From: Climacium dendroides
Lineage: Eukaryota; Streptophyta; Bryopsida; Hypnales; Climaciaceae
NCBI GenBank assembly: GCA_950106755.1
Contig: OX467091.1
Span: 16,199,538 to 16,263,537, forward strand
Length of the DNA stretch: 64,000 nt
Direction of reading: 5' to 3'
How positions within the stretch are numbered: position 1 is the first letter of the stretch; every line of letters begins with the position of its first letter. The notes below the pieces were generated by a model that was not told the DNA's origin, made no database searches, and saw nothing but the letters and a program-made list of their open reading frames with translations. The translations under genes were made by a program, and so were the position numbers. Below, piece by piece: positions 15,801 through 27,700 of this stretch.

Positions 15801-17970
15801 CTTTTTTATATTTTAAGGAAAACTATAATCTAAGTGATTACAATGAAGTACCTATGTTTTAGCATTAAACATGTTGATTACAAATGTATATTCTATATAA
15901 AGGTGTGAGTGCTTATTTACCCACCCTTGGTAAATAACCATAGACAACCAGGTTCTTGTTCAATTTTAGTTTTATTCTAATTAGGTGTCTATGCATTGGT
16001 CCATTGTGCCTTCCAAACAATGGATCTTTTTAAGTGTCCTAAATGTCCTACACTTGTAAAACAATTCTTGTTCAATTTCAAACTTTAGTTCCTAAAAAAT
16101 TAATAAAAATAGAGACACCTGAGATTAGTAATAAGGTGAAAGCTTTGTCTTTTAGAAAAACATCAAATTTTTACAACAATCCTAAGACTTTGAAGTCAAA
16201 GCTTCACTGTCTTTTAAAAAATCATTAAATTTCTATAACAATCTTAGGACTTGAAGTCAAAACTTCGCCATATTGAAGGATTAACCTTAAATTTTAAGAC
16301 ACGATCAACAAATTGGTACACAACTAGACTTTGAGAATTTTGTTCCAACCAAAACTTCTCCAAATGATACAAAGAAGAAACACAAACTATGGCCCGAAGG
16401 ACCAGAACTTATAAGACCATGAGACTATTAGAGAGAGAGTGAGTGAGTGTGGAGGGAAGGCTTTATATACTTTTCCCTGGTCCTCCAAAGTCAAAGTCAA
16501 AAAAGACTTGGAGTGCACTCCAAGCAACCAAGAAACTCTATCTCTTTAGATTTTCATCCTTATCTTTTAGGATTTTACCTCTTTAGGATTTTACGCTGGT
16601 CGTAATTTCTAACTTTTGGAGAAAGATTCCAAATCACAAATGGATTTCGCCAATGGCTTTAGAAGCCCATTTGTAGTCTACCGAAATTCCCTTCTCCTTT
16701 TTCATCCGCTAAAAAACCACTAAAAGCTAATACCAACTAAAATAAAAGAGGGGTAAAAATTCAACTTTGGGAGTTTGACTTTTTTAAAGAAAATAGCTAA
16801 CCTAGGCTCTTTAGTAGGTGTAAGGGAGTAAGAAAAGACCCCACTTTGACCTCAATCCAATTCTGTATGCTCCCAATACACCGGTCAACTCTACGTTTAA
16901 TCTTCAATTTTGCCAATTTTCAATTTTGCCAATCTTGGAGGATCTTGTCAGTTTTGAGTCTTTTGACTATTGGAATGCTACAAAACTTGTTGGAGCTTTT
17001 TAATAACAATAAAGAATCTATACTAATTTTTAATGAGAGTATTGTAGGTTAAAATACTTGTATTAGAAAGTGCATCTTAAGTGAAAAACTATTGACACAC
17101 CCAAACTATTATAAGTGAGATTTTACTACGGCTTGGGTAATTTTTAGGAATTTTTCATTATGACTTTTAGTGGTTGACCACTCGAAAAAAGATCTTTTGG
17201 AGATTAAAAAAAACCTATAATTCTCATAGAACCTCTCATGGAATTCTACAAGAAATGTGCACGCTTATATTTTTACTTTACACATTTGAAGAAGGAGCAT
17301 CAAATCCCGCTATCTCCTTTAACTTTCGGTAACCAAGGAATCTTTCAAATTGAAGAGAATCTTGGCAAAACCAATTGCGCCGTTGAACTTCTGGCTTGAT
17401 TCCCATCTCAAGTCATTGAACTTAGGTTATAGATGTCCTTCTTTGGTTCGTCTTCAGTTTTCTTTACCTATAAGCTAACAATTAGGATTTCTACTATTTC
17501 ACTGATGGAATGGGGATACTGAAACCTCTCTTTCGAAATCTAAATTAGGATTCTCATATATTTTCCTCAAACCAATTTAACTGGGATTTGTCAAGTTTAG
17601 ACAAGTTGGGCAATTTCTACTAAACACGCTTACTTTATACAATTTTTGGATTTCTATCCTATCTACATGCGAAATTTGGTTATAATTATAATTAAAGAAA
17701 ATAGCTCTATTTAGGACCAAATGTTATGTTGCTATGTGACATTTCTATTTTGATTATTCACTCTTTTGGAGGATTTTTGTATATAAAATTATACTTAAAA
17801 CTAATAAAATCCCAAAAAAACAATTTACGCGCGTAGTACACCTTCTCTTTTCAATTGTAGTAGGACAGGAAGCACCCTCCTTGATCTTTCTCTCTCTCAC
17901 TCTTCTCTCTACCATTGATATCTTTCTTTGTCCATAATTCTACACGATACTTGCAACGCTTGTCTCTGAA
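12861..17970. other. No gene seen; AT-rich sequence
   Basis: About 5 kb of AT-rich DNA. Small open frames (for example 14109-14336 and 15031-15336, plus strand) carry no motif I recognise. I found no tandem arrays, element ends or RNA genes. Confidence 0.4.
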
Positions 17971-18255
17971 CTAAAGCCAATCGACTTTATCTCCCATGGA
18001 CATGTACACAAGCCTACAAGCAAATTGAAAGGTTAGTTTCTTGTTGGACATTTCATCTATCTCGTATACCCTTCTAAACAAGCTGTAGATGGCCTCTTGC
18101 TCCTCCACAGTAGTCCGCGCATTATATTTCCATCCACTTTTGTTAGATTTGAGTCCAAAATATTGATAAATCAAGCTCTCGGGAACTTCATCTTTAATAT
18201 CACCAACCCAAATTCCTTCGTCAGGAACATCCTCCACCTTAAAGTGGTCACCCAT
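17971..18255 (-). CDS. Unrecognised protein fragment, 94 codons
   Basis: A minus-strand frame with a balanced, acidic, protein-like composition (MGDHFKVEDVPDEGIWVGD at the start, then GLKSNKSGWKYN and EAIYSLFRRVYEIDEM). The start codon directly follows a CATGTGTAG that could be a splice acceptor, so this may be an internal exon. The frame ends at TAG after DKVDWL and remains open beyond it (FRDKRCKYRVELW), suggesting either a genuine C-terminus or a nonsense change. I do not recognise the family. It lies about 630 bases outside the left end of element 1, so it could be host sequence. Confidence 0.4.
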   Translation of the reverse strand: MGDHFKVEDVPDEGIWVGDIKDEVPESLIYQYFGLKSNKSGWKYNARTTVEEQEAIYSLFRRVYEIDEMSNKKLTFQFACRLVYMSMGDKVDWL

Positions 18256-18886
18256 CTACACATGATCACAGTCGATTTTGCCAGTTAACATGCAATATGC
18301 TGTTGTAAGAACCTAAGTTTCTCTACGACTATGAAAAACGAAACCCTTGGTCATTCTCAAAGAGAAGATCGTCTTGGTGCAAGAACATAAAAACGAGTTA
18401 ATAAAAAAGGAGCTAGATTATCAATACTCTCACTGTTAGCTCTAGTTCACAAAGTTCACTGCAAAGCATGTGTGAGAGTATTGTTAGTTCTAGTTCTAAT
18501 TGGACATAAGCTTACAAAAGCACATTCAAGTACATCCAATATCAATTATCCCAAACTCTAAACTAACAAACACAAAACGTTACCACTATTCATAAACTAA
18601 CAAAAATAAGTTAGAACCTTCACCTTTACAAAGTATCCACATGACTCCGAATTGAAGCATGTAAACTGCTGACACACTCAGTCTTACATCAAATTCAATA
18701 AAGGACAAAATCAATACAATAACACGACAAAGTGCAAGGAGGATAGGAAAGAAGGAGCTTAAACAAGAAGTAAAGATACAACGTTCTTCTACGGAAAATA
18801 TGGCGGGAGGATGGTGCATTAGGTGCCAATAAAAGAAAAAAGACAAGTTGTGCCATCTTAAAGATTCGTACAAAATCCTAACATCT
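18256..18886. other. No gene seen; flank of element 1
   Basis: Sequence between the unrecognised ORF and the CACTA end at 18887. Open frames on the minus strand here lack motifs. Confidence 0.4.
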
Positions 18887-19828
18887 CACTATAAGAAAAC
18901 TGCGTCTGCCTAGACATCCAGCCAAAAACGACGTATGTCCGTGAAAACACGATACATCGTAAAAGACGTTGGGGTGTCAAGCCAAAAAAGTGAAGATTTT
19001 GCTCTGATGTCTTCGATAGCATTGCTAGATTTTAGTCACAACATACTGATGCTACGAAAAACAATGATGCAATGTAAGACATCCAAGTGGACACTAGATG
19101 TTTCCAAGGATGTCCACAATAATATGTTCAGCCTCGTCACCATCTTTGGTCAAACTTAGCTCAAACTTAGCTCACAAGTTGATTTAGAATTTTGTTGTGG
19201 TAAGAGGTAAAGTGACTGCCCAAGGTTAAAAAGAATACAATGGGTAGGTGGTGACTCCTAAAAGCTGATGTGGCATCTGACGTGGCGTGATGAGGTGGAA
19301 ATTGTGTGACGTGGCATGATGACGTAGAAATTGTGTGATGTGAACATGGGTGATGACGTGACATGCCATGTTAGCATACTTGGCCTATCCATGTTCCGAT
19401 CTTAGATGTCTCTGTGGACGTCACAAGTAACGTACTGATGTCCACATTGACGTCACTTCTGACATCAACATTTTGTACTTACTGCAAATATAACTTCAAA
19501 CCACATGCTATCCACTGTGCGTTTCATTACGTTTGATTGGACGTGTGGGTGTTGTGGAAGCAATTGTAGGCATCTTTTTTGATGTTAAAATGACTATAGA
19601 TGCATGACATGACTTTATGCTCAAGGTTGAATTTGCACATGATGCACGTCCTTCCTATGTAGTACAAAATGACTTATGTATTTACTTGGTTTAGGTTCAT
19701 TTTTGGGCATGTTCAACAAACTTCATTATAATAAAATTCCACCCTATTCATATGATGTCACTTGCAACACCAAGCAAGACAGACTTTGCCACAAAATGCA
19801 TGTTCAAGATGCAACGGGTCTACTTGAA

Positions 19829-21746
19829 CACTACAACAATGGCAATGTTTTATGACTGCAAAATTATAACTGAGGATGACTGGCGACTGCTTATAGTCAT
19901 ATTCTTGAAGGCCAACACTTTGGGGAGAAATATGACTGCAAAATATGACTGCCAGTTATTTTTACGCATTGTACTTCACAGACGTATACTATATGGCCAT
20001 TAGGAATACCAAAGTACTTCATAGGGAACATGTTTGGGAACATTGAGTCATATTATCACTAATATTTTCATATAATAGTGATTTTGTTTTGTTTTGGGCA
20101 ATTCAAGAAAAATTTGGGCAATTCCAAAAAAATATAGAGAAATCATTGTTTAAAATTTTGAAATCCTAGTCACCTACTTTTTTGGATTTTGAATCCTAGT
20201 CACTATTTTTTTAGGATTTTGATACCCTAGCCGTCATTTTTTTAGGGTTTTGAAACCCTAGCCGCCACTTTTTAGGATTTTGAAACCCTAGCCGTCACTT
20301 CTTATGGCTCTTCTTCCTTACTTTTTATTGTCTCTTAACTCTCACTTGTTGTTGCTTTTTGTTGCATCTTAACTCTTGTTTCTTGTTGCTCTCTAGTTTA
20401 TACTTCTTGTTTCTTATTGTTGCATCTAAATTCTTTCTTTCTCTTGCATTTGAACTCTTTCTTCTTCCTAGTTCTTGTTTTTTGTTTCCTCTTGTTTTGT
20501 AGTTCTTGCTTCTTATTTCTTCTTATTGCATCTATACTCTCATTTCTTGTTGTTTCTTGTCATGTCTTAGTTGGTGCTTCTTGTTTCTTCTTCTATCTTA
20601 GTTGTTGCTTTTTATTTGTTCTTATGTCTTAATTGTTGCCTCATATTGTGTTTTAGTTGTTGTTTCTTGTTTTGTATTGCTTCTTGTTTCTTATTGTGTC
20701 TTAGTTGTTGCTTAGTTGTTGCTTCTTATTCCTTATTGCATTTTAACTTTTGATTCTTGTTATCTCTTAGTACTTATATTTTTTTTCTTGTTACCTCCAT
20801 CATCAATCTTATTCTTCCTATCCTAAACTTGAGCTACATATTTTGTATTGATTGTAAATCTTTGAAGGTTAGGCTTTGTTGTTCAATCACTAAAAAGTAA
20901 CCTCTCATTTCTTTGATTGTATATGCAGGCATCAAAAGTTGAAACAAAGACATTGGAAGCTACTTACAACTTCATGAAGCCAAAAATATGACTTACAAAA
21001 GTTATATTCCATAAAATATGACTGACGAGAGTCGTATTCTACATTACTGCAAAATATGACTCACTGCAGTCATATTCCACGTCATCCAAAAATATGACTG
21101 ACCGCAATCATATTCCATGTCATCAAAAAATATGACTAACTGTAGTCATATTCCATGTCATTCAAAAATATGATTCACTGCAGTCATATTCCATATCATC
21201 AAAAAATATGACTCACTGCAGTCATATTCCATGTTATCAAAAAATATGACTCACTACAGTTATATTTCATGTTATCAAAAAATATGACTAACCGCAGTCA
21301 TATTCCACGTCATCCAAAAATATGACTAACCGCAATCATATTCCACGTCATCCAAAAATATGACTGACCGTAATCATATTCCACGTCATCCAAAAATATG
21401 ACTGACTACAGTCATATTCCACGTCATCCAAAAATATGATTGACCATAGTCATATTCTACGTAGAATTTTTTTGTTTGCCCGAGCAACTCAAGAAAAAGT
21501 CAAGACTCCCCTAGGAAAGTCAAAGTATACGCCATGTTGGTATACTATGGCTAAAAATGGATATTTATACCCCTCAGAAAATATGACTGCCAATATGACT
21601 GATGTCTGAAGCGACTGCTTCTAAACGACTGGAGTCAGTCATATTCCGAGTCATCTACAGTGATTTTTGCGTGAGTCGTATTTTTTGATTTTACGACTCA
21701 CTGCAGTCATATTTTGCAATCATAAAACACTGCTTTTGTTGTAGTG
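19829..21746. mobile_element. Element C: non-autonomous CACTA element, 1.9 kb, target duplication GAA
   Basis: Begins CACTACAACAA and ends TTGTTGTAGTG, perfect 11-base terminal inverted repeats that extend imperfectly further inward (both ends continue into a tttatgactgcaaaa-like sequence). It is flanked by GAA at 19826-19828 and 21747-21749, the 3-bp duplication typical of CACTA elements. It encodes nothing. The interior holds a 37-bp type repeat around GAAACCCTAGCCGTCA (about 20155-20300), a pyrimidine-rich TTGTTGCTTCTTG tract (about 20320-20790) and an array of short palindromes. Confidence 0.88.
20981..21462. repeat. Tandem array of about a dozen palindromic units in element C
   Basis: Units of about 38-40 bases, each containing AATATGACT, a short centre and AGTCATATT, so every unit can fold on itself. 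Spacers are of the form CCACGTCATCCAAA. Units differ mainly in the centre (CACTGC, GACCGC, GACTAC). The same AATATGACTgca motif recurs near both element ends, which suggests a binding site for the element's transposition protein. Confidence 0.85.
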
Positions 21747-21843
21747 GAAAGACATGAACATGTTGATGGTTTTATATTTCTCAGACGTCCTACGTGACAT
21801 CAAAATGCTGGCACAGCAAACACATGTCAGTGATGTGAACACC

Positions 21844-22503
21844 CTATGTTTCCTCCTCAGATGCAATGTCATCGCTAACTACGGCAACATACTTTCCACC
21901 ATTGTCTGCTGGTTGGTGCACTAGGTCCACAACTTGTTGTAGTGGTTGTAGGCCATTGAAGTCCCTATCATTCACCAACTGCACCATATTTGGGGTTGTC
22001 GTAAGAGGGTGCAATGACCCACGTCTATCCCTCACCTCTGTTCGGCAAACTACTTTCCAACCAGGCCAATGTGGATCGTCGGAGAAGAACAACTGTTGGC
22101 AATGCAATGGAAAGGCAAATGAATCAGCGTGGACCATTCCATCCAAATGGTTGAAGTTTGCCAACGTGAAGTCGTACTTATTCTGTTGCACGTTGGAAGC
22201 TCGACTACCTTGCGTGCCCCTCACCCAATCAAAAAACAACACTGTGACATAGTGATTTCGATAATCCAATACCAAAATCTCTTCGATGTACCCCACATAC
22301 TCTTGTGTGGTTTCCATTGGCCTCCCATTCTGCATACACCAACGAAGTTGGCGTGTGAAACTCGCTACCATTCCAGAGTCACGGGTAACAAGTCCACGTT
22401 CACAGCTTCGGATACGGAGGTGCATCAACGACGCTAGCGTGCGAGCTTGGAGCGGGGAGTAGGGAGCCTGTGAGCGGAGAACATGGAGCCAAAAATTTCC
22501 CAT
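21844..22503 (-). CDS. DUF4216-like protein (CACTA transposase-associated domain), 219 codons
   Basis: The middle of the protein (about residues 65-160) fits the DUF4216 domain found at the C-terminus of plant CACTA TNP2-type proteins: a YVGYIEEILVLDYR start, a VTVLFFDWVRG core, a YDFTLANFNHLDG segment and a QQLFFSDDPHWPGWKVV segment. The tail is acidic (SDDIASEEET). It lies downstream of, and on the same strand as, the DDE/SWIM pseudogene of element 1, separated from it by the nested element B. Sequence just upstream (AGCGG/GAGC-rich) matches the equivalent spot in element 2 near 41060-41110, where the domain itself is gone. The frame is open throughout. The start codon is uncertain, and the piece may be an exon of a longer gene. 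Confidence 0.65.
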   Translation of the reverse strand: MGNFWLHVLRSQAPYSPLQARTLASLMHLRIRSCERGLVTRDSGMVASFTRQLRWCMQNGRPMETTQEYVGYIEEILVLDYRNHYVTVLFFDWVRGTQGSRASNVQQNKYDFTLANFNHLDGMVHADSFAFPLHCQQLFFSDDPHWPGWKVVCRTEVRDRRGSLHPLTTTPNMVQLVNDRDFNGLQPLQQVVDLVHQPADNGGKYVAVVSDDIASEEET

Positions 22504-22723
22504 TTTTTTTCCATTTTTTTTTTTTTTGGCAAAAAAAATTCAAAAAATTGATTTATTTTGGCTGTTTACGGTGAATTTGGGACCTATGTCCGTGTATCCC
22601 ATGACCGTGGATGTATAGATGTTTATGCAAATTTTTAATCTGTTTTTGTAGAAAATTGGGCAATATTGTCTTGTGAACATTGCTGTGAGAACTCTTTACC
22701 GTTTTCAGCACTCATGATACTCA

Positions 22724-24550
22724 CACTATAAGAAAACTGTCTCCGCCGAGACATCGCAATTTTGACATCCGGACATTGCGCTTGACGTGTCTACGTCAGG
22801 GTGGACATCCAATTAGACCACGCTGCCGTGGACATGCATTTTGCATGCTACGTCCACGCAGATTTTTAGGCTGGACATCGTGATGTCCAAAAAAACTTCG
22901 GTCAACGGGGGCTTAGGAAGTTGACATGTGGCTGCCATATAGGCGTAGGAAAGCCAGAGTGTCATTTTTTTCATCCATTGTCCATCTTTGACGTGGCAGT
23001 GACATGGCAGTGACGTGGCAGTGACGTAACGTGGTATGTCACGTCAGTGATGACAAAATTGGCTGACGTGGCATCCGTGGATGTTGACGTGGCATTTCTC
23101 AGAGATTCCTAAACTGTCTTTTTAAAATTTAATGATGTTATTTGAGACATCAATGTGGACATCTGAGTATCTTGAATAACATCAGGTGAAACAACTGTAT
23201 GCTTCTCATGATGTCTCGTCTGACATCAACAATGACATGAGGTATATTTTATTATATCATGTGATATGTTATAAAAGACTATTGCAATATGTTGTACACA
23301 ATATAAAATATGCAATATATGGTATATTATATGCAATATAACAACACAGCATACAAAATATGTCATTTAAAATATAATATATACAATATGCTATATAAAA
23401 TACAATATGCCATACAAAATACAATATGCCATACAAATTACAATATATACAATATATCATACAAAATATAGTATATACAATATGCCATACACATGTACAC
23501 AATACATTATATTTATTAAGTATATTACATGGCTTAAAAATCCACTTGTTAATCGATGAGAAGACAAGCCTTTTATACTAGTGGGGTGTAGACAGCATGA
23601 CAAATCATATGGGATATACAGAACTAGAATATGAGTATGAATATGAATACAATAATGTTTGAAATGATGTTTTAAAAAACATCTGCATGTCTTAATTATG
23701 TTTTTTTGGACGTCATTGTAAACATTCAAAAGAACATCTATATGTCTTAGTTATATTTTCTTTGACATCATTGTAAACATTCAAATGAACATTTGGAGTC
23801 ATTTTTGACATCAAAGTGGACGCCTACAGTTGCTTTCACAACGCCCACACGTCCAGTCAGACGTAATGAAACGCACCATGGATAGCATGTGGTTTGAAGT
23901 TATAGTCGCAGGAAGTACAAAATGTTAACGCTAGAAGTGATGTCAATGTGGACGTCAGCACGTTAGGTGTGATGTCCATGGAGACATCCCAGGTCGGAAC
24001 ATGGACTAGTCGCGGCTGCTGACGTGGCATGCCACGTCATCACCCCTATCCACGTTACACAATAGCCACGTCATCATGCCACATCATCATGCCATGTTTC
24101 ACAATAGCCACGTCATCTCGCCACCTCATCGGTCCACGTCACACAATAACCACCTCATCTCGCCACATCAAATGCCACATAAGCTTTTAGGAGTCACCAC
24201 CTGCCCGTTGTCCTCTTTTTAGCCTTGGACAGTCACTTTACCTCTGACCGCACCAAAATTCTATCTAAACTTGTGAAGTATGTTTGACCAAAGATGATGA
24301 CATGGCTAAACATGTTATTGTGGACATCTTGGGAAACATCTGATGTCCACCTGGATGCCTTACATTGCATGCACGTTTTTTGTAGCATCAGTATGCTGTG
24401 ACTGCAATCTAGCAATGCTAACACAGACATCATCGCAAAATCTCCACTTTCTCAACCTGACACCCTGACGTCTCGTGCAACGTATCGTGTCTATGCGGAT
24501 ATACGTCGTTTTTGGCTGGATGTCCAGGCGGACACCGTTTTCTTATAGTG
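22724..24550. mobile_element. Element B: non-autonomous CACTA element, 1.8 kb, target duplication TCA
   Basis: Starts CACTATAAGAAAAC and ends with the exact inverse GTTTTCTTATAGTG. TCA flanks it on both sides (22721-22723 and 24551-24553). Its right 800 bases, read in reverse, are homologous to the left end of element 1 (18887 onward), so B is an internally deleted relative of element 1 inserted within it. Both subterminal regions are crowded with GACGTGGCA and GACATC/GATGTC motifs. It has no coding capacity. Confidence 0.9.
23230..23520. repeat. AT-rich low-complexity tract inside element B
   Basis: Imperfect repeats around ACAATATGCCATACAAAAT and ATACAATATAT. Reverse-strand Tyr/Cys-rich open frames here are artefacts of the repeat. 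Confidence 0.8.
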
Positions 24551-24784
24551 TCAGCGTTGTCGTACGAGCAGGAATTTAAAACATTTTGTATTGCAAAGTT
24601 TAGGGCAATTCAAAATAACGGCAAAAACTTTAGAGGGTTTAGGGAAGGCATTGGCCAAAATTGATACGTCAGTGGAAATATAGATGGAACTTTTGATGGG
24701 AAAATTTGGCATGAGAATTTTGCAACTGTAATATATAAAGAAGAGTTCATTACAACTGAAGTGCATACAGAAACGTGTCTATGC

Positions 24785-27700
24785 CTATTCTGGAAGTGTG
24801 ATTATGGCAGCCTGAAGTAGCAACAACTTCAATTCATTGAAGCTACAACTTGGTGCATGAATAAATTTGTCTTCATTGACATCCATCTTGCAAAAGTACC
24901 TGTACAAATAGTACAAGTGTTTGCAGTTCACGTACTACTGCCGACCTCCAATTGCAGAAACTGCCATATTCACAAAGTCTGGGCATGTGCATGTGGGAAA
25001 TTGGCCCATCGTAACTCTGTATGTATTTCTGTTAGAGTCTGACCCTGTCTCTAACTCCACAATTGCACCAAGGCCTGGAAAAGGGAGCAGTGTTACTCCC
25101 AAAATTTGTCCTTTAACATTGCCTGCGCTTTCCCACTTGTTCCGTTGCTCGGGAGTAAGCGCATTTGCAATCCTTCGAATTGCTCTGTTGTTCCTCACTG
25201 TTGGATACACATCTGAGTTTAGTGGCGGAGGGTTGTCATACAAAACCGGTTTGAATAGCTTAGACATGTAGAATAGCCGACGTGGTGATAGAATTGGTTG
25301 TTCTTGGAGGTGAAATCCGGCATGTTGCAGCAACAAGGTCTCTTCGCGGGTTAAGTTTGTTCTAGAGAGAACAGGCCAAACCTCTGGCACCTCTGGCCAA
25401 TCCAAAACCCATTTGCGCTTTGTTCCCTTCACGCATCGCTCAATATCATCCCAACAGAACTAGAAATCAGCCACCACCTCTCGCTTACTACCATATTCTT
25501 CTTTCCTGCCGCGGTAAGTAGGAGCTGGAGTTCCCTTCTCTCCTTTTGCAATCTTGCTAATGTACTTGATGTTAGACTTGGACTGCTGAGCTTGACATCT
25601 TGCGTTGGATTTGTGGCTGATTCTAGCAATGTACCAGTTGGATGCATCGTAGTCGCTTTCAAATGCTACATTCACATGCCCAGAAGTCTTTGCTTGAATT
25701 TGTTTACCTTTGTCTGGAGAAGATTGAGAAGCATTCGTGGTGGATCATGTTTTGACACGGGGTTGGGAAAAATTGATCTTGTCTGGTCTGTGTGAGTCTC
25801 CTTCATCACCGATGGGCACATCCAACTTTCTCTTAGTGCTCCCAAAGATTTCTTCTCCTTCCAAGTGTGGCACTCTAGTTCCCATGTCCTCTGCCCTAGG
25901 CAATGTGTTCAGTGCCTCTGCAATTTTTTGGGGGTCTCCGCTTCTTCTTGCAGCTCTCAACCTCAACTCCCCTTTTGATGGTCCTGATCCCGTTGCAGAA
26001 CCTTTCAAGTATGCACGGTAGTTTGTCATTTGCATCCAAGCACGGATATTGTCGTCACATGTGGCATCGAACAAGCTGTTGCCTTGCTTCCCGGACATTT
26101 GTAGCCACTTGTTATGCACCATTTCGGATAGATTGCATGATGGCAAATCCAACATCTCCTCCAAATTCAATTTCTGAATTTTGTAATCAAAGGGATAACA
26201 GAGTTAATAACAAATATTCACCACCATTGTAACTTGTAGCATCTTCATAAATAATTTTCATTACTTTTATAGTTCTATACGACGAAAGACAAGTATTGAC
26301 TTCTGATAGTAGAAATCTACTGCTACCGCCGAACACCACACATCTAGCCTACTTAAAAATCCAAACCTAAAATAACTTAAAACAATTATGAAATGCAACT
26401 ATCAAATCAGATTTAGGGACACAAGTTACAAGAATCAAGGGGGTCCCCTCCCCACCTCCGACACATGCCTCGGATCCGAGGCACGTACTGGAGGTGGGGA
26501 GGGGACCCCTAAGTTTTGTTTCCTAAGAGAGAAAATTTCTCATATTTTATCATAAAAATTTGAGAGAACTATAACTGTTGCCCCTATTAAAATTTAATTC
26601 AGACTCTTCTATTTAGAAAACAGGTAAGGCCTCATCCAATGGACTATTCATGTCTCAAATCGAAGGCATGTTTTCCTACTGTGTGAAGCGTCCCAACTTC
26701 TTGATAAATAGAAATAAAATGTTCAACTTAATTAACAAAAAGAAGTTAAGAAAAAATTCTTTATGAAGTACAAAGAACATCATCATGCAAAGTGAGTAAG
26801 AGATTCCTAAGCACCTAAACACATTTGCGGACAAAATTGACTCACCAAGTCCATGAAGCCTCCCCATTGACGGTATCTGAAATGCCAGAAAGCAAGCCAA
26901 TGGTCCAGGTGATGTAAGCCTTCTTCGTTGGCCGCACCAGATGACAACCACCAAGACCGTATTGCAAGATAACGGACCTCTGCTTGATCCATATTCTTTG
27001 AATCTTTGTATTACTTGCACAAAGTTAAATGTTGTTGTTGAAATACTTCCTTGATGTACTTTTGTGTGTGCTTGTGAAGAGAGGTACTCCAATGCAATAA
27101 GCATGTCCGCTCACGATTCTCCATTTCAATATTGGCAAAACCAGTGCCATACACTATTCGCACTGCATTCCAATTGGCCATGGCATTATCTGCCATGAAT
27201 CCCTTGAAGTTGGGGTTTGGTACTTCGTGGCGTTGCATAACCGCGTTTAAGCTCCGCCAAAACTGTACCTGCACTTTGGTATCTTCGGATTGCATATCGC
27301 ATAGTGCAATCGTCATCACCTTTTTGTAGTTGGTATTATACACGTGGCAAGCCATTGTGGTCCACTCCTTTACTCGCTTCACGTGGTCAAACATTAACCA
27401 CGCATTCTGCAGATCCCCATCCGGTTGCATTCGCTTCACAAGGTCGACTCCACTTCCTAGTCCCTCGGTGAGCATCTTGAAAATGTAAACCTTCTCTTTG
27501 CCTTGACCTAGGAAGACGCTGTCATGTATGAACTCAAACTTGGACTCCTTCTTCATGGTCATGATGTTGTCAATTATCCCTCCTCGGTTGTTTGAGCGGA
27601 AAGAAGAGATGACATTTCGAATACTTGGACTACTCAAGTATTGGAAGCAGTCCATGACCTCTTCCATTTCGTCAGCTTTTAGCATCTGCTTCTCTCCATC

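Noticed and set aside
20417..20753. Hydrophobic, membrane-like open frames in element C
   Set aside because: They arise from the pyrimidine-rich TTGTTGCTTCTTG tract, which reads as Phe/Leu/Cys/Val in any frame.
20981..21462. CRISPR-like array
   Set aside because: Units are tandem palindromes with short, related spacers inside a CACTA element in a plant genome. No cas genes are present.
23269..23729. Tyr/Cys-rich minus-strand frames
   Set aside because: They are translations of AT-rich ACAATATGCCATAC repeats in element B, not genes.
18887..24550. The CACTA end at 18887 and the end at 24550 as one 5.7-kb element
   Set aside because: The flanks differ (TCT before 18887, TCA after 24550), while 22724-24550 has TCA on both sides. 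The end at 24550 therefore belongs to element B.
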